Below, one piece after another: positions 17,324-25,859 of a stretch of 64,000 bases of DNA (positions are counted from its first letter, which is position 1; the number at the start of each line of letters is the position of its first letter). Location of the stretch: positions 4,135,501 through 4,199,500 of the forward strand of contig NZ_CP157875.1 in the NCBI RefSeq assembly GCF_040215105.1. The letters are read 5' to 3'. The stretch comes from Aeromonas veronii (GTDB lineage: Bacteria > Pseudomonadota > Gammaproteobacteria > Enterobacterales > Aeromonadaceae). The position numbers and the translations under genes are program-made. The notes below the pieces were generated by a model. That model saw only the letters and a list, made by a program, of their open reading frames with translations. It ran no database searches and had not been told where the DNA came from.

Positions 17324-17566
17324 TCATTCATCTCCCGCCGGCTTGGCGAAGCGTCGCCAGAGAAATGCCAGCAGGTGCAGCCCGAACAGGCCGGAGCCCG
17401 CCAGGGCAAACAGCAGGGCGGTGAGAGCATTGACCGAGGTGTCGGCCCCCAGCCACCCCCAGGCTAGCCAGCCGATGGCCCCGATGAGGAGGGTCTGGGC
17501 GGCGCAGACCGGGCAGCGCCCCAGCTTGGCGCGGATGCTGGTCGCGAGGCAGTCATCACAGCTCAT
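17324..17566 (-). CDS. small membrane protein with CxxC pairs, DUF3624-like
   Basis: An 80-residue protein. The N terminus has two cysteine pairs (MSCDDC and GRCPVC) that could form a small metal-binding knuckle on the cytoplasmic face. Two hydrophobic helices follow (TLLIGAIGWLAWGWLG, ALTALLFALAGSGLFGLHLLAFLW). The pattern matches DUF3624 proteins of Vibrio and Aeromonas as I remember them; no function is known. It is in a same-strand row with ydfG downstream (43 bp) and an acetyltransferase upstream (31 bp), so the three may share transcripts. Confidence 0.7.
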   Translation of the reverse strand: MSCDDCLATSIRAKLGRCPVCAAQTLLIGAIGWLAWGWLGADTSVNALTALLFALAGSGLFGLHLLAFLWRRFAKPAGDE

Positions 17567-17597
17567 GTGTCATCCCTCGGTTTCTGGGCATCCCGGC

Positions 17598-18071
17598 TCA
17601 TGGGTTGTCCCGTTGCTCCGCTTGCAGCACCAGCACCAACCGGTGTGCATGCTGACCCGGCCCGTAATAATCCGGCAGCCTGAGGCGGGAGCGAAAGCCC
17701 AGCTCGTGGTAGAGGGCGCCGGCCTCGGGGTTGGCATCGGACACCTCGAGGCGGATGGCCCCCCAGCCTGCGGCCCTGCCCTCGGCGATTACCTGCTCCA
17801 GCAGGCGGCGGGCCCAGCCCTGGCGGCGCACCGTCCAGCGGATGGCGAGGGTCTGGATGGTGAGCCGATCCCAGCCCCTGTGCTCCAGCACGCAGAGATA
17901 GCCCATCAACTGGGCCTTGTCGTCTTCCAGCAGCAGGGTGCGGCCCTTGGCCTGGTTGAGCAGATAGTGCCAGCGGCTGCGGCCGAAGGCGACCTCGGGG
18001 GAAAAACAGTAGCGCTCCAGCCGGGTGATGGCGCCCAGATCGTCGGGGTGGGCGGCCCGTAGGGTCAACAA
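17598..18071 (-). CDS. GNAT-family N-acetyltransferase (RimI-like)
   Basis: The 157-residue protein shows the acetyl-CoA fold: an early strand-turn-helix (TLRAAHPDDLGAITRLER), the motif A region TIQTLAIRWTVRRQGWARRLLEQV with the pyrophosphate loop VRRQGWA, and the family's late Asn and Tyr (SDANPEAGALYHELGF). It starts at TTG 18071, preceded by GAGGA at seven bases; no ATG is available. The substrate is unknown. It is transcribed divergently from a RimK-like ATP-grasp gene. GNAT proteins often travel with RimK-like enzymes carrying the RLAN domain, so a joint role in peptide or amino-acid conjugation is plausible. Confidence 0.82.
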   Translation of the reverse strand: MLTLRAAHPDDLGAITRLERYCFSPEVAFGRSRWHYLLNQAKGRTLLLEDDKAQLMGYLCVLEHRGWDRLTIQTLAIRWTVRRQGWARRLLEQVIAEGRAAGWGAIRLEVSDANPEAGALYHELGFRSRLRLPDYYGPGQHAHRLVLVLQAEQRDNP

Positions 18072-18116
18072 GGCGTTATCCTCGTTCGGTTATTTATCCT
18101 CAGCACCAAAAATGCG

Positions 18117-18131
18117 ACTTGTATCACAAGT
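18117..18131. promoter_or_regulatory. palindrome between the GNAT and RimK-like genes
   Basis: The 15-mer acttgtatcacaagt is a perfect 6-bp inverted repeat with a 3-base centre. It lies in the divergent promoter region, 46 bp from the GNAT start. It may be an operator; no regulator is nearby. Confidence 0.35.
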
Positions 18132-18256
18132 TACCAAGGCAGATGATTAGGCACTGTAACCTCTTGTTTCCCCTCGCGCCATTGTCGTGCTTGTCGGTGC
18201 ATCGAAGCCCACTGGGGAGACTGCCATCCGGGCAGTCCTTTTGTGGAGCCGAAAAT

Positions 18257-19699
18257 ATGAGTACCTATGTCATCGTCGAGGAGCTCGGCGACTGGCCCTG
18301 CCATGCCGACTACCTGCTGACCGCCCGCACTTACCTGCAGCACGGCCTGCCCACCACGGGTGGTCGCCCCCGCATCATCAACCTCTGTCGCAGCCTGGAA
18401 CACCTGAGTGCCGGCTACTACTGCTCCCTGCTGGCCCAGGCCCGCAGCCACCACTGTCTGCCGGGGCTGCAGGCCATCAGCGTGCTGCAACCCCAGCAAC
18501 CGCCGGCCAAGCTGTGGCGCAAGCTGCAGGGCTGGTTGAGCCGCCAGAGCGAGGACAGGATCCGGGTACGCGCCATCTTCGGGCAGTGCGAGCAGAGCGA
18601 GCTGGCAGGGCTGGCCCGCTACTACTACGGCCTGAGCCAGCTGCCGCTGCAGGAGCTGACCCTCAAGCGCGGTCGCCACGGCTGGTCGGTGCGCCAGCAG
18701 CAGAGCCTGTCACCACTGGAACTGAGCCAGGGCGAGCGGGAGCTGATGCTGCAACATGCCCAGGCGCTGGTGGGGGCCGCTGACGAAGAGCAGGCGGCCC
18801 CCCTCTATCAACTCGCCATCCTGGTGGATCCCAACGACGGCCGTGCCAGCAGCGACGAACTGGCCCTGCGCCGCTTCATTCAGGCCGCCGCCGCCCAGGG
18901 GATCCAGGCCGAGATCCTGGCACCCTCGGCCATCGAGAGGCTGCCTGAGTTCGACACCCTCTGGCTGCGATCCGAGACGGCGGTGGGTCACTACACCTTC
19001 GAATTCGCCCGCCGCGCCGAACAGCTCAAGATGCCGGTGATCGACAGTTCCCGCGCCATCCTCGCCTGCAGCAACAAGCTCTATCTGTACGAGCTGATGG
19101 TACGCAGCGGCGTCCCCATGCCGCCGACCATGGTGGTGACCCGCCGTGGCCGCCACCATGTGGACGAACTGGTACAACGGCTCGGTCTGCCGCTGATCGT
19201 CAAGGTGCCCGACGGCGCCCAGGGGCGGGATCTCGCCATGGCAAGCGACGAGATCCAGCTCGCGCGTCTGCTGGACGAGGGGCTCGGTCGCTCCGCCCTG
19301 CTGCTGGTACAGAGCCGGATCCCCGCCGAGTTCGACTGGCGCATCGGCTTCCTCGACGGTTCGCCGCTGTTCGCCTGTCGCCGCTTCCGGCCCGAGCCCG
19401 GCAACCGCATCCGTCGTCGCAAGCACCCCCTCGACATGAGCCGCATCGAGGCCCTGCCCCTCACCGAGGTGCCGGAGCGCGTGCTGCAGACCGCCCGCCG
19501 CGCCGTCCATCAACTCGGCAACGGCCTGTTCGGCGTCGATCTGCGCCAGCAGGGACGGGACTGCGTCTTGCTGGAAATCATCGACAATCCCTGGATCCGT
19601 GGCGATATTGAAGACAAGGAGGCAAAGGACCTCTATGAGCGCCTGGCCAGGGCCTTCCGGCAGCGACTGGAAAACCGGGGACAGGGCGCGCTCGGATAA
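18257..19699 (+). CDS. RimK-like ATP-grasp ligase with N-terminal RLAN domain
   Basis: The 480-residue protein has two parts. Residues about 1-150 (YVIVEELGDWPCHADYLLT, GGRPRIINLCRSLEHLSAGYYCSLLAQARSH) match the RimK-like ATP-grasp N-terminal (RLAN) domain. Residues about 180-470 are an ATP-grasp ligase: VIDSSRAILACSNKLYLYELM, LIVKVPDGAQGRDL for the phosphate loop, VQSRIPAEFDWRIGFLDG and LLEIIDNPWIRGD with the metal-binding Glu and Asn. Such enzymes join an amino acid or peptide to a carboxylate through an acyl phosphate; the product of RLAN-type members is not known. ATG 18257 is used because the family begins there. MgtC follows 24 bp later. Confidence 0.85.
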   Translation: MSTYVIVEELGDWPCHADYLLTARTYLQHGLPTTGGRPRIINLCRSLEHLSAGYYCSLLAQARSHHCLPGLQAISVLQPQQPPAKLWRKLQGWLSRQSEDRIRVRAIFGQCEQSELAGLARYYYGLSQLPLQELTLKRGRHGWSVRQQQSLSPLELSQGERELMLQHAQALVGAADEEQAAPLYQLAILVDPNDGRASSDELALRRFIQAAAAQGIQAEILAPSAIERLPEFDTLWLRSETAVGHYTFEFARRAEQLKMPVIDSSRAILACSNKLYLYELMVRSGVPMPPTMVVTRRGRHHVDELVQRLGLPLIVKVPDGAQGRDLAMASDEIQLARLLDEGLGRSALLLVQSRIPAEFDWRIGFLDGSPLFACRRFRPEPGNRIRRRKHPLDMSRIEALPLTEVPERVLQTARRAVHQLGNGLFGVDLRQQGRDCVLLEIIDNPWIRGDIEDKEAKDLYERLARAFRQRLENRGQGALG

Positions 19700-19723
19700 C
19701 AAGCATCGAACGCAGAGGTGAAC

Positions 19724-20257
19724 ATGATGACAACGCAGTGGTGGGACATAGCGCCCCTCGGCTGGGAGAATATCCTGGCCTGCCTGGTGTGCGGCGGTCT
19801 GGTGGGGCTGGAGCGCCAGCTTCACGGCAAGCCGGTCGGCATCCGCACCTCCTCCCTCATCGTCCTCGGTACATACTGTTTTCTCGCCATCGGGGCCACC
19901 GTCAGCACGGTGGCCGCCGATCAGGCTCGGGTACTGGGCCAGCTCATCACCGGTATCGGCTTTCTCGGCGCCGGGGTCATGATGACCCGGGACGGCCAGG
20001 TGCAGGGCGTCACCTCGGCAGCCACCATCTGGATGCTGGCCGCCCTCGGCGCCCTCATCGGCATGGAGCTGCTGCGCCAGGCCTTGCTGCTCACCGGCGT
20101 CACCCTGGGGATCCTGGTGGGTGTGCACTACCTGGAGAGCAGCTTCAAGAGTCTGCGCCGCGGGGTACACGACAGACTGGAGCTGTGGCGCAGCGGCAAC
20201 GGTCATGCTCCCGCCCGCAACCACAGGGATGAGCTCGGCAGCGGCATCGAGAAATAG
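19724..20257 (+). CDS. MgtC/SapB-family membrane protein
   Basis: A 177-residue protein with about four membrane helices (ILACLVCGGLVGLERQL, LIVLGTYCFLAIGATVSTV, LITGIGFLGAGVMM, ATIWMLAALGALIGMELLRQALLL). GLVGLERQLHGKPVGIRTS and GIGFLGAGVMMTRDG are the MgtC/SapB signatures. In pathogens MgtC acts on ATP synthase and supports growth at low magnesium; most homologues, including short ones without the C-terminal ACT-like domain such as this, have no proven role. Starts at 19724 and 19727 are both possible after the AGAGG site. No Mg leader or PhoP box was identified; it probably shares the RimK-like transcript. Confidence 0.88.
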   Translation: MMTTQWWDIAPLGWENILACLVCGGLVGLERQLHGKPVGIRTSSLIVLGTYCFLAIGATVSTVAADQARVLGQLITGIGFLGAGVMMTRDGQVQGVTSAATIWMLAALGALIGMELLRQALLLTGVTLGILVGVHYLESSFKSLRRGVHDRLELWRSGNGHAPARNHRDELGSGIEK

Positions 20258-20284
20258 CGAGTGCCGGCGAAACCGGAACCATGC

Positions 20285-20311
20285 AGCAGGGCTCCATATC
20301 GGAGCCCTGCT
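20285..20311 (+). terminator. terminator after the MgtC-like gene
   Basis: Perfect 11-bp stem (agcagggctcc and complement) with loop atatc, followed by ttgttgttgg. Convergent with the amylase gene, so it may serve both. Confidence 0.75.
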
Positions 20312-20342
20312 TGTTGTTGGGGTAAAGGTGCGAGGTGGCGCG

Positions 20343-21962
20343 CTATTGCAGCAACAGGAAGCGTCCGCTGAGCGGCGGCAGCTCGACGGTCACGCTGCTG
20401 CCTCCGATGGCCAGCCGCTCGCCGCTTTGCAGATCCACCAGGGCACTGCCGCTGCGCAGCTTGCCGACCGGCACCCCATAGCTCTGAGGCGTGCTGGAGA
20501 CGTTGAGCAGGTAGACGACTTGCTCGGCTGCCGTCTGCTTGATGTCCCCGTAGACGCTGCCATCGGCCACCAGCTTGACCCGCTCCCCCTGATAGAGGGC
20601 GGGGTGAGCGGCGCGCAGGGCCAGCAGCTGGCCGAGCCAGGCCTTGAGATCCGCCTGTTCGCTGCTCGGCACGAAATCGGTGACGCCCGGCACCTTGCCG
20701 TCGCTGCGAGCCACGTGATCATCGCACAGCCCTTGGGCCGCGCAGTCGCCGCTCACCTGCTTGGCAAAGCCCGGCACCTCGTCACCAAACTCCTCCCCGT
20801 AGTAGAGGGTGATGGGACCGGAGCGGGCCGCGAGGAAGCTCAGGGCCGCCTTGTGGCGCAGCCAGTAGCCCGCCGGATCGAAGTTGCCACGCTGGAGCAG
20901 GTCACCGAAGCGCACCAGATCGTGGTTGCCCAGCATCAGGTTCGGCATGGCGTGGCTGGGGTAGTTCTCCACCTTGTTCCAGCTGGCATCGAGCACACCA
21001 GCCCCCTGCCCGCCCTTGCCGGACTCTTCCACCGCCAGGGCCTGCACCAGGCCGTAACGCAGGGGGAAGTCGAACGCCGAGGGGAGTGCCGGCTTGTCGC
21101 TCGGGCCATAGGCTTCACTTCGGATCTCGTCCGCCCCCTTCCACACCTCCCCCACCAGGTAGCCCAGGGTGCCCCACTGCTGACCTGCGGCCTTGCGAGC
21201 CGCGCTCGCCTGCTCCACCTCGGTGCGAATGGCGCGCCAGTCGTCCAGCCCGAGCTGATAGGCCTGATCCAGGCGCCAGCCATCGATGCCGTACTGCTCG
21301 ACCCAATAGCGAGCAACTTCCTTGAAGTAGGCGAGGCTCTCTGGCTTGCCGTAATCCACCAGCTGGCCCGGATACCCGGCGCCGCCGCTCTTGAGGGCAG
21401 GCAGACGTCCCTCGGGGGAAGGCTTGCTCACCCCGACTGTGTTGACGTGGCCGAACACCCCATCGAGCAGGACATAGAGCCCCCGCTTGTGGGCCTCGTC
21501 CACCAGGGTCTTGAGCTCCGCATTGGTGCCGAAATTGGGATCGACGTTGAAGAAGTCGCAGGCGAAGTAGCCGGTGGCATCCAGCCTGTCGTCCCCGCCC
21601 TGACCGGCGCAGGAGTCAAACACCGGAGTGAGCCAGAGAGCGTTGACGTTGAGGCTCTTGATGTGATCCAGGCTCTGGATGATCCCTTGCAGATCCCCGT
21701 TGTGCCGGGAGGGGCCATAGCCGACCCCGTAGTTGGCAGCCCCATTCCCGTCGACGAAGGACTCCACCATCACCTGGTAGATCCGCAGGTTGCAAGCGGC
21801 CAGATCCGTGCCATAGCAAGCCCTGGCGGAGGCAGGAGGAGAAGGTGGATTGACCACCGGCGGCTGGGTCTCAGTCTCTGTGCTGCCGCCACCACTGCCG
21901 CATGCAGAGAGGAGCATGGCTGCCCCCAATAGGGCGCCATGGCGCAACTTTCCCTGTTTCAT
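20343..21962 (-). CDS. alpha-amylase-family (GH13) lipoprotein
   Basis: The 539-residue protein starts at ATG 21962 and has a lipobox (LLGAAMLLSAC), then a Gly/Ser/Thr linker, so it is anchored to a membrane by lipid. The catalytic barrel shows the GH13 motifs in order: a region I-like segment near VLLDGVFGHVN, region II GIDGWRLDQAY with the nucleophile Asp, region III GEVWKGADE with the acid Glu, and region IV MLGNHDLVRFGD with the third Asp. The C-terminal 80 residues look like the usual beta domain. It should cleave alpha-1,4 glucans at the cell surface or in the periplasm. No other maltodextrin gene is beside it. Confidence 0.9.
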   Translation of the reverse strand: MKQGKLRHGALLGAAMLLSACGSGGGSTETETQPPVVNPPSPPASARACYGTDLAACNLRIYQVMVESFVDGNGAANYGVGYGPSRHNGDLQGIIQSLDHIKSLNVNALWLTPVFDSCAGQGGDDRLDATGYFACDFFNVDPNFGTNAELKTLVDEAHKRGLYVLLDGVFGHVNTVGVSKPSPEGRLPALKSGGAGYPGQLVDYGKPESLAYFKEVARYWVEQYGIDGWRLDQAYQLGLDDWRAIRTEVEQASAARKAAGQQWGTLGYLVGEVWKGADEIRSEAYGPSDKPALPSAFDFPLRYGLVQALAVEESGKGGQGAGVLDASWNKVENYPSHAMPNLMLGNHDLVRFGDLLQRGNFDPAGYWLRHKAALSFLAARSGPITLYYGEEFGDEVPGFAKQVSGDCAAQGLCDDHVARSDGKVPGVTDFVPSSEQADLKAWLGQLLALRAAHPALYQGERVKLVADGSVYGDIKQTAAEQVVYLLNVSSTPQSYGVPVGKLRSGSALVDLQSGERLAIGGSSVTVELPPLSGRFLLLQ

Positions 21963-22086
21963 TGTTATCTTCCCGCTGTGGAGGTATCGGCGCAGGGTGC
22001 GCCGTACTGATGCCATATTAACCAGCGGACAGAAGGAGGTCTGTGACTGAAAACGTTATCTGGTTCAGCGTGTTAGCGCTGCCGGC

Positions 22087-22359
22087 TCAGTGCAGGTTAC
22101 GGCTGTTGAACGCCTCGCGCTCGTCGATGGGGGTGATGAGGTGATAGACCTCGTGAGCGGCCAGCACGCAGCCTCCCGGCCAGGCCAGCTGATGGCGATC
22201 ATTGATGAAGACCCGGGCACAACGTCGTTCCGTGTCCAGGGTGGCAAACAGGGGTTGCTCACGCCAGGGGGTCAAGTCCAGCGCCCCCGTGGTTCCGTCC
22301 GAAAGCACCACAAACAGACACCATCCCTGCAGATACTCCACATCCAGAAAGACCGGCAT
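22087..22359 (-). CDS. DUF2442-family small protein
   Basis: A 90-residue protein with the DUF2442 layout: LDVEYLQGWCLFVVLSDG, GALDLTPWREQPLFATLD and the closing HQLAWPGGCVLAAHEVYHLI. DUF2442 proteins are small alpha/beta proteins of unknown function, some beside toxin-like DUF4160 genes; none is seen here. The two tryptophans and WPGG loop are conserved family features. The gene lies 124 bp before the amylase gene on the same strand, with no obvious terminator between, so it could lead that transcript. A well-formed CRP-type promoter precedes it. Confidence 0.82.
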   Translation of the reverse strand: MPVFLDVEYLQGWCLFVVLSDGTTGALDLTPWREQPLFATLDTERRCARVFINDRHQLAWPGGCVLAAHEVYHLITPIDEREAFNSRNLH

Positions 22360-22391
22360 GATCTCGGCTCCATTCGAGAGATTCCGGCGCC

Positions 22392-22433
22392 ATTATAGTG
22401 AAGCGCGCCCCATGCTTTGTGATGCCCATCACG
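22392..22433 (-). promoter_or_regulatory. CRP-type activated promoter of the DUF2442 gene
   Basis: On the minus strand a TATAAT -10 element (22397-22392) lies about 33 bp before the start codon. A CRP site at 22418-22433, TGTGA-N6-TCACG on the plus strand, matches 9 of 10 core bases. If transcription starts about seven bases after the -10 element, the site is centred near -41, the class II activation position. No good -35 element is needed or seen. It could also act on the divergent LtaS-like gene. Confidence 0.65.
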
Positions 22434-22619
22434 TTTCAATCAGCCGTTTATACCGTCATTTTGCGTGAGATTGCCCAGTAAAACCGGCAACCACCCCGCT
22501 CCCAGCAAATTTTCCTTCCCCTTGCCGCAACCTTATCGAACCGCCACTGTCATACGTTTGCAACATCATAAAAATGGCCCCGGATGGGCTTAACAGACAG
22601 GCTTTTTTCAGGAAAAACA

Positions 22620-24584
22620 ATGACAAAGATAAGGAATTGGCTGGGCCCATTTTGGCCCATTGCCGTGTTTTCAGTGATCGCGCTATTTGCCCTCTCCGCG
22701 AGCCGGATAGGGCTCGGGCTCTGGCAACAGGAGCGGGTTGAGGCGGTCAACGGCTGGTCTCAGATGTTGCTGCAAGGCCTGAGGGTCGACTTCGCCACCC
22801 TGTGCTGGGTATGGGGCGTCCCCGCCGTCTTTACCCTGCTGCTGGCCGGTCCCCATGCCCTCGGCCGAGCCTGGATGCAGCTGATCCGGCTCTGGCTGAC
22901 CCTGGGGCTCTGGCTGATGCTGTTCCTCGAGATCTCCACCCCTTCTTTCGTCACCGAGTACGGAGTGCGCCCCAATCGCCTCTACATCGAATACCTCATT
23001 TATCCGAAAGAGGTGCTGGCCATGCTGTGGGCCGGCCGCAAGGGGGAGCTGCTGCTGGCCCTGGTGTTCAGCACGGGCGTGCTGGCTGGTGGCTGGTGGC
23101 TCGGGGGTCGCCTGATCCGCAACCTCAGCTTCCCGCGCTGGTATCTGCGGCCCGCCTTTGCCCTGCTGATCCTGGCCATCGGCTTCCTCGGTGCCCGCTC
23201 CAGCCTGGGTCACCGCGCCCTCAACCCGGCCATGGTGGCCTTCGCCAGCGATCCTCTGATCAACGCCCTGGTGGTCAACTCCTCCTACTCCCTGTTCTTC
23301 GCCATCAAGCAGATGGGGGCCGAGGAGAACGCCAGCGAGTTCTACGGCGAGCTGCCCCAGCAGCGGATCCTGGCGCTGGTGCGCGAGGAGAGCGGGCGCC
23401 CGAGCCAGGACTTCAACTCCGAAACCCTGCCGAGCCAGAGCTTCAACGAGGCCAGCCATACCGGCAAGCCGAAGAATCTGGTGATCCTGCTGCAGGAGAG
23501 CCTGGGGGCCCAGTTCGTCGGCTCCCTCGGCGGCCTGCCGCTGACCCCCAACATCGATGCCCTGTCGAAGGAGGGTTGGGCCTTCAACCAGCTCTACGCC
23601 ACCGGCACCCGTTCAGTGCGCGGCATAGAGGCCGTGCTGACCGGTTTCACGCCAACTCCGGCCCAGGCCGTGGTCAAGCTCGGCAAGAGCCAGACCAACT
23701 TCTTCACCATCGCCGATCTGCTGCGGCAGCGGGGCTACAGCACCAGTTTCATCTATGGCGGCGAGAGCCACTTCGACAATATGCGCAGCTTCTTCCTCGG
23801 CAACGGCTTCAGCCACATCGTCGAGCAGAAGGACTTCAAGAACCCGGTGTTCGAAGGCTCATGGGGCGCCTCTGACGAGGATCTGATGGCCAAGGCGGAC
23901 GAGACCTTCCGGGCTCTCAGCAAGGAGGGCAAGCCCTTCTTCAGCCTGGTGTTCAGCTCCAGCAACCACGATCCGTTCGAGTTCCCGGATGGCCGGATCG
24001 ACCTCTATGAGCAGCCCAAGCAGACCCGCAACAACGCCGCCAAGTATGCGGACTATGCCATCGGCGAGTTCTTCAAGAAAGCCAGAGCATCGGATTACTG
24101 GAAGGACACCCTGTTCCTGGTCATCGCCGATCACGACAGCCGGGTCGGCGGTGCCAGCCTGGTGCCCATTCCCCGCTTCCACATCCCCGGGGTCATCGTC
24201 GGCGAGGGCATCACCCCGCGCCAGGATCCGCGCATCGTGAGCCAGATAGACATGGCGCCGACCCTGCTCTCCCTGATGGGGATAAGCGCCGACTACCCCA
24301 TGCTGGGCAAGGATCTGACCCAGATACCGGCAGACTGGCCGGGGCGCGCCCTCATGCAGTACGACAAGAACTTCGCCCTGATGAGGGGCAACGACGTGGT
24401 GATCCTGCAACCGGAACGGGCGCCCGAGGGGTATGAATATGACCCGGCCAGCCAGCGGCTCACTCCGGCTGCGCAACCGGATGCCATGAAGGAGGCGGCG
24501 CTGGGACTGGTGCTCTGGGGCAGCCTGGCCTATCAGCAGGGGCTCTACCGGACCGCGCCTGACAGTCGCCTTGTGCTGAACTGA
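22620..24584 (+). CDS. LtaS-like membrane sulfatase / phosphoglycerol transferase
   Basis: The 654-residue protein starts at ATG 22620 after AGGAAAA. The N-terminal third has about five membrane helices (WPIAVFSVIALFALSAS, VFTLLLAGPHALG, LWLTLGLWLMLFLEI, LLLALVFSTGVLAGGWWL, PAFALLILAIGFLGA). The rest is an alkaline phosphatase-fold sulfatase domain: NLVILLQESLG with the first metal Glu, the nucleophile Thr in TGTRSVRGIEAVLTG, and IADHDSRVGG for Asp and His metal ligands. Gram-positive LtaS polymerises glycerol phosphate; Gram-negative relatives add phosphoglycerol to periplasmic glucans or other glycans. The acceptor here is unknown. It is monocistronic and ends at a strong terminator. Confidence 0.85.
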   Translation: MTKIRNWLGPFWPIAVFSVIALFALSASRIGLGLWQQERVEAVNGWSQMLLQGLRVDFATLCWVWGVPAVFTLLLAGPHALGRAWMQLIRLWLTLGLWLMLFLEISTPSFVTEYGVRPNRLYIEYLIYPKEVLAMLWAGRKGELLLALVFSTGVLAGGWWLGGRLIRNLSFPRWYLRPAFALLILAIGFLGARSSLGHRALNPAMVAFASDPLINALVVNSSYSLFFAIKQMGAEENASEFYGELPQQRILALVREESGRPSQDFNSETLPSQSFNEASHTGKPKNLVILLQESLGAQFVGSLGGLPLTPNIDALSKEGWAFNQLYATGTRSVRGIEAVLTGFTPTPAQAVVKLGKSQTNFFTIADLLRQRGYSTSFIYGGESHFDNMRSFFLGNGFSHIVEQKDFKNPVFEGSWGASDEDLMAKADETFRALSKEGKPFFSLVFSSSNHDPFEFPDGRIDLYEQPKQTRNNAAKYADYAIGEFFKKARASDYWKDTLFLVIADHDSRVGGASLVPIPRFHIPGVIVGEGITPRQDPRIVSQIDMAPTLLSLMGISADYPMLGKDLTQIPADWPGRALMQYDKNFALMRGNDVVILQPERAPEGYEYDPASQRLTPAAQPDAMKEAALGLVLWGSLAYQQGLYRTAPDSRLVLN

Positions 24585-24600
24585 TGCGATTTTACAGACA

Positions 24601-24626
24601 AAAAAACCGCCATTTGGCGGTTTTTT
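24601..24626 (+). terminator. terminator between the LtaS-like and Lrp-family genes
   Basis: Perfect stem aaaaaaccgcc / ggcggtttttt around loop attt. Works in both directions for the convergent genes. Confidence 0.9.
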
Positions 24627-24641
24627 ATTTCCTCATGCTAA

Positions 24642-25112
24642 TCAGGAGGGGGAGAAGCAGGGGAGTGAACGGCTGAACTTGTGCTCGAACACCAGGGACG
24701 TCTCCAGATGCACCACCTCTTCCCGGGCGGTGAAGTGATCGAACACGAAGTTGCGCAGGTGCTCGGTATCGGCGACGCACAGATGCACCAGGAAGTCGTC
24801 CTTGCCCCCCATGTGGAACAGGCTGATCACCTCGGGCAGGGCCAGGATGGCGTCACGGAAGGCGTCGATGATCTGCCGGCTGTGGCGGGCCAGTTGCAGG
24901 GAAACCATGGCCTGGATATGACCGCCCAGCGCCTGATAGTCCACCTCGCAGTGCGCCCCCTTGAGCACCCCGTCCTGTTGCAGTTTGCGCACCCGCTCCA
25001 GGCAGGTGGAGGGCGCCACGCCGACCAGGGCGGCCAGGTCCTTGTTGGTCATGCCCGCATCGCGAAACAGGTGGGCCAGGATGTCCAAGTCCAGTTGATC
25101 CAGGTTTCTCAT
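24642..25112 (-). CDS. Lrp/AsnC-family transcriptional regulator
   Basis: A 156-residue regulator. The winged helix (LDILAHLFRDAGMTNKDLAALVGVAPSTCLERVRKLQQDGVL) covers residues about 7-50; VDYQALGGHIQAMVSLQLARHS and EVISLFHMGGKDDFLVHLCV form the ligand-binding RAM domain, where GGKDDF is the usual GxxDy turn. Such proteins sense amino acids and form octamers. It is shorter in match to Lrp itself than to AsnC/YbaO-type local regulators. ATG 25112 has AAGGAG six bases before it. It is divergent from the phosphatase gene at 25274, its likeliest local target. Confidence 0.85.
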   Translation of the reverse strand: MRNLDQLDLDILAHLFRDAGMTNKDLAALVGVAPSTCLERVRKLQQDGVLKGAHCEVDYQALGGHIQAMVSLQLARHSRQIIDAFRDAILALPEVISLFHMGGKDDFLVHLCVADTEHLRNFVFDHFTAREEVVHLETSLVFEHKFSRSLPCFSPS

Positions 25113-25273
25113 CTTCACTCCTTGCATCACTCGATTTTTTTAAGACTCTGCCCGTAATCCGGGCCGAACACAACGCTCATTGACATGGCAATCACTGCCT
25201 CTATGCTTTGCCGCACTCGGGCCTGGCACCGACAGCGTCGTTCAACACCTATCGACCCCTCACAAGGAACCCC

Positions 25274-25786
25274 ATGCACCCCTCCCATCCGTTCTGGAGT
25301 CTGGATGTCCCCCGTTTCGACGGCCAACTGCTGCTGACCCCCTGCCCCGGCACCCAGCAGGTGTCCGCCCCGCACGCCCTGAGCCAGTTGCAGCTGGCCG
25401 GTGCCCGAGCGCTCATCACCCTGGTCACCGCCGACGAGCTGGCGGCCCAGGGCCTGCATCGGCTCGGCGCCGAGTCTGAGGCCAGGGGCATGGCCTGGTA
25501 CCATCTGCCCATTCGGGACGACGAGGCGCCGGATGCCCAGTTCGAACAGACCTGGCGCCAGTTGCTACCGGAGCTCATTTCCTTGCTGCGAGACGGCAAA
25601 CAGGTCGCCATTCACTGCCGCGGCGGCAGTGGTCGTACCGGTCTGGTGGCGGCCGCCCTGCTGATGGCGCTGGGCCAGCCACAACCGGAGGCCATGGCCT
25701 GCGTCCGGGCCCACCGCCCCAGGGCATTCACCCTGGGCAGCCACCGCCTCTGGCTCGATGGCTGGGGAGCTCGGCTGGCGGACTGA
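25274..25786 (+). CDS. protein tyrosine / dual-specificity phosphatase
   Basis: A 170-residue cytoplasmic phosphatase. Cys115 and the arginine of HCRGGSGRTG form the phosphate-binding loop of cysteine-based phosphatases. The aspartates in LPIRDDEAPD sit where the general acid lies, and the sequence LVTADELAAQGLHRLG fits the cyclin-dependent-kinase-inhibitor-3-like subgroup. The substrate may be a phosphotyrosine protein or a small phosphorylated compound. ATG 25274 follows AAGGAAC. It is single, and divergent from the Lrp-family regulator. Confidence 0.85.
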   Translation: MHPSHPFWSLDVPRFDGQLLLTPCPGTQQVSAPHALSQLQLAGARALITLVTADELAAQGLHRLGAESEARGMAWYHLPIRDDEAPDAQFEQTWRQLLPELISLLRDGKQVAIHCRGGSGRTGLVAAALLMALGQPQPEAMACVRAHRPRAFTLGSHRLWLDGWGARLAD

Positions 25787-25859
25787 GGCAATTCAACCGC
25801 CGGACTGCTCGCAGGCCCACTGTCTCTTCGGGATAGCGGATAGACCGGCCGTTGGCACC

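Noticed and set aside
18710..20224. A 504-codon minus-strand frame opposite the RimK-like and MgtC-like genes
   Set aside because: Crosses two real genes and their junction; no start signal or motif.
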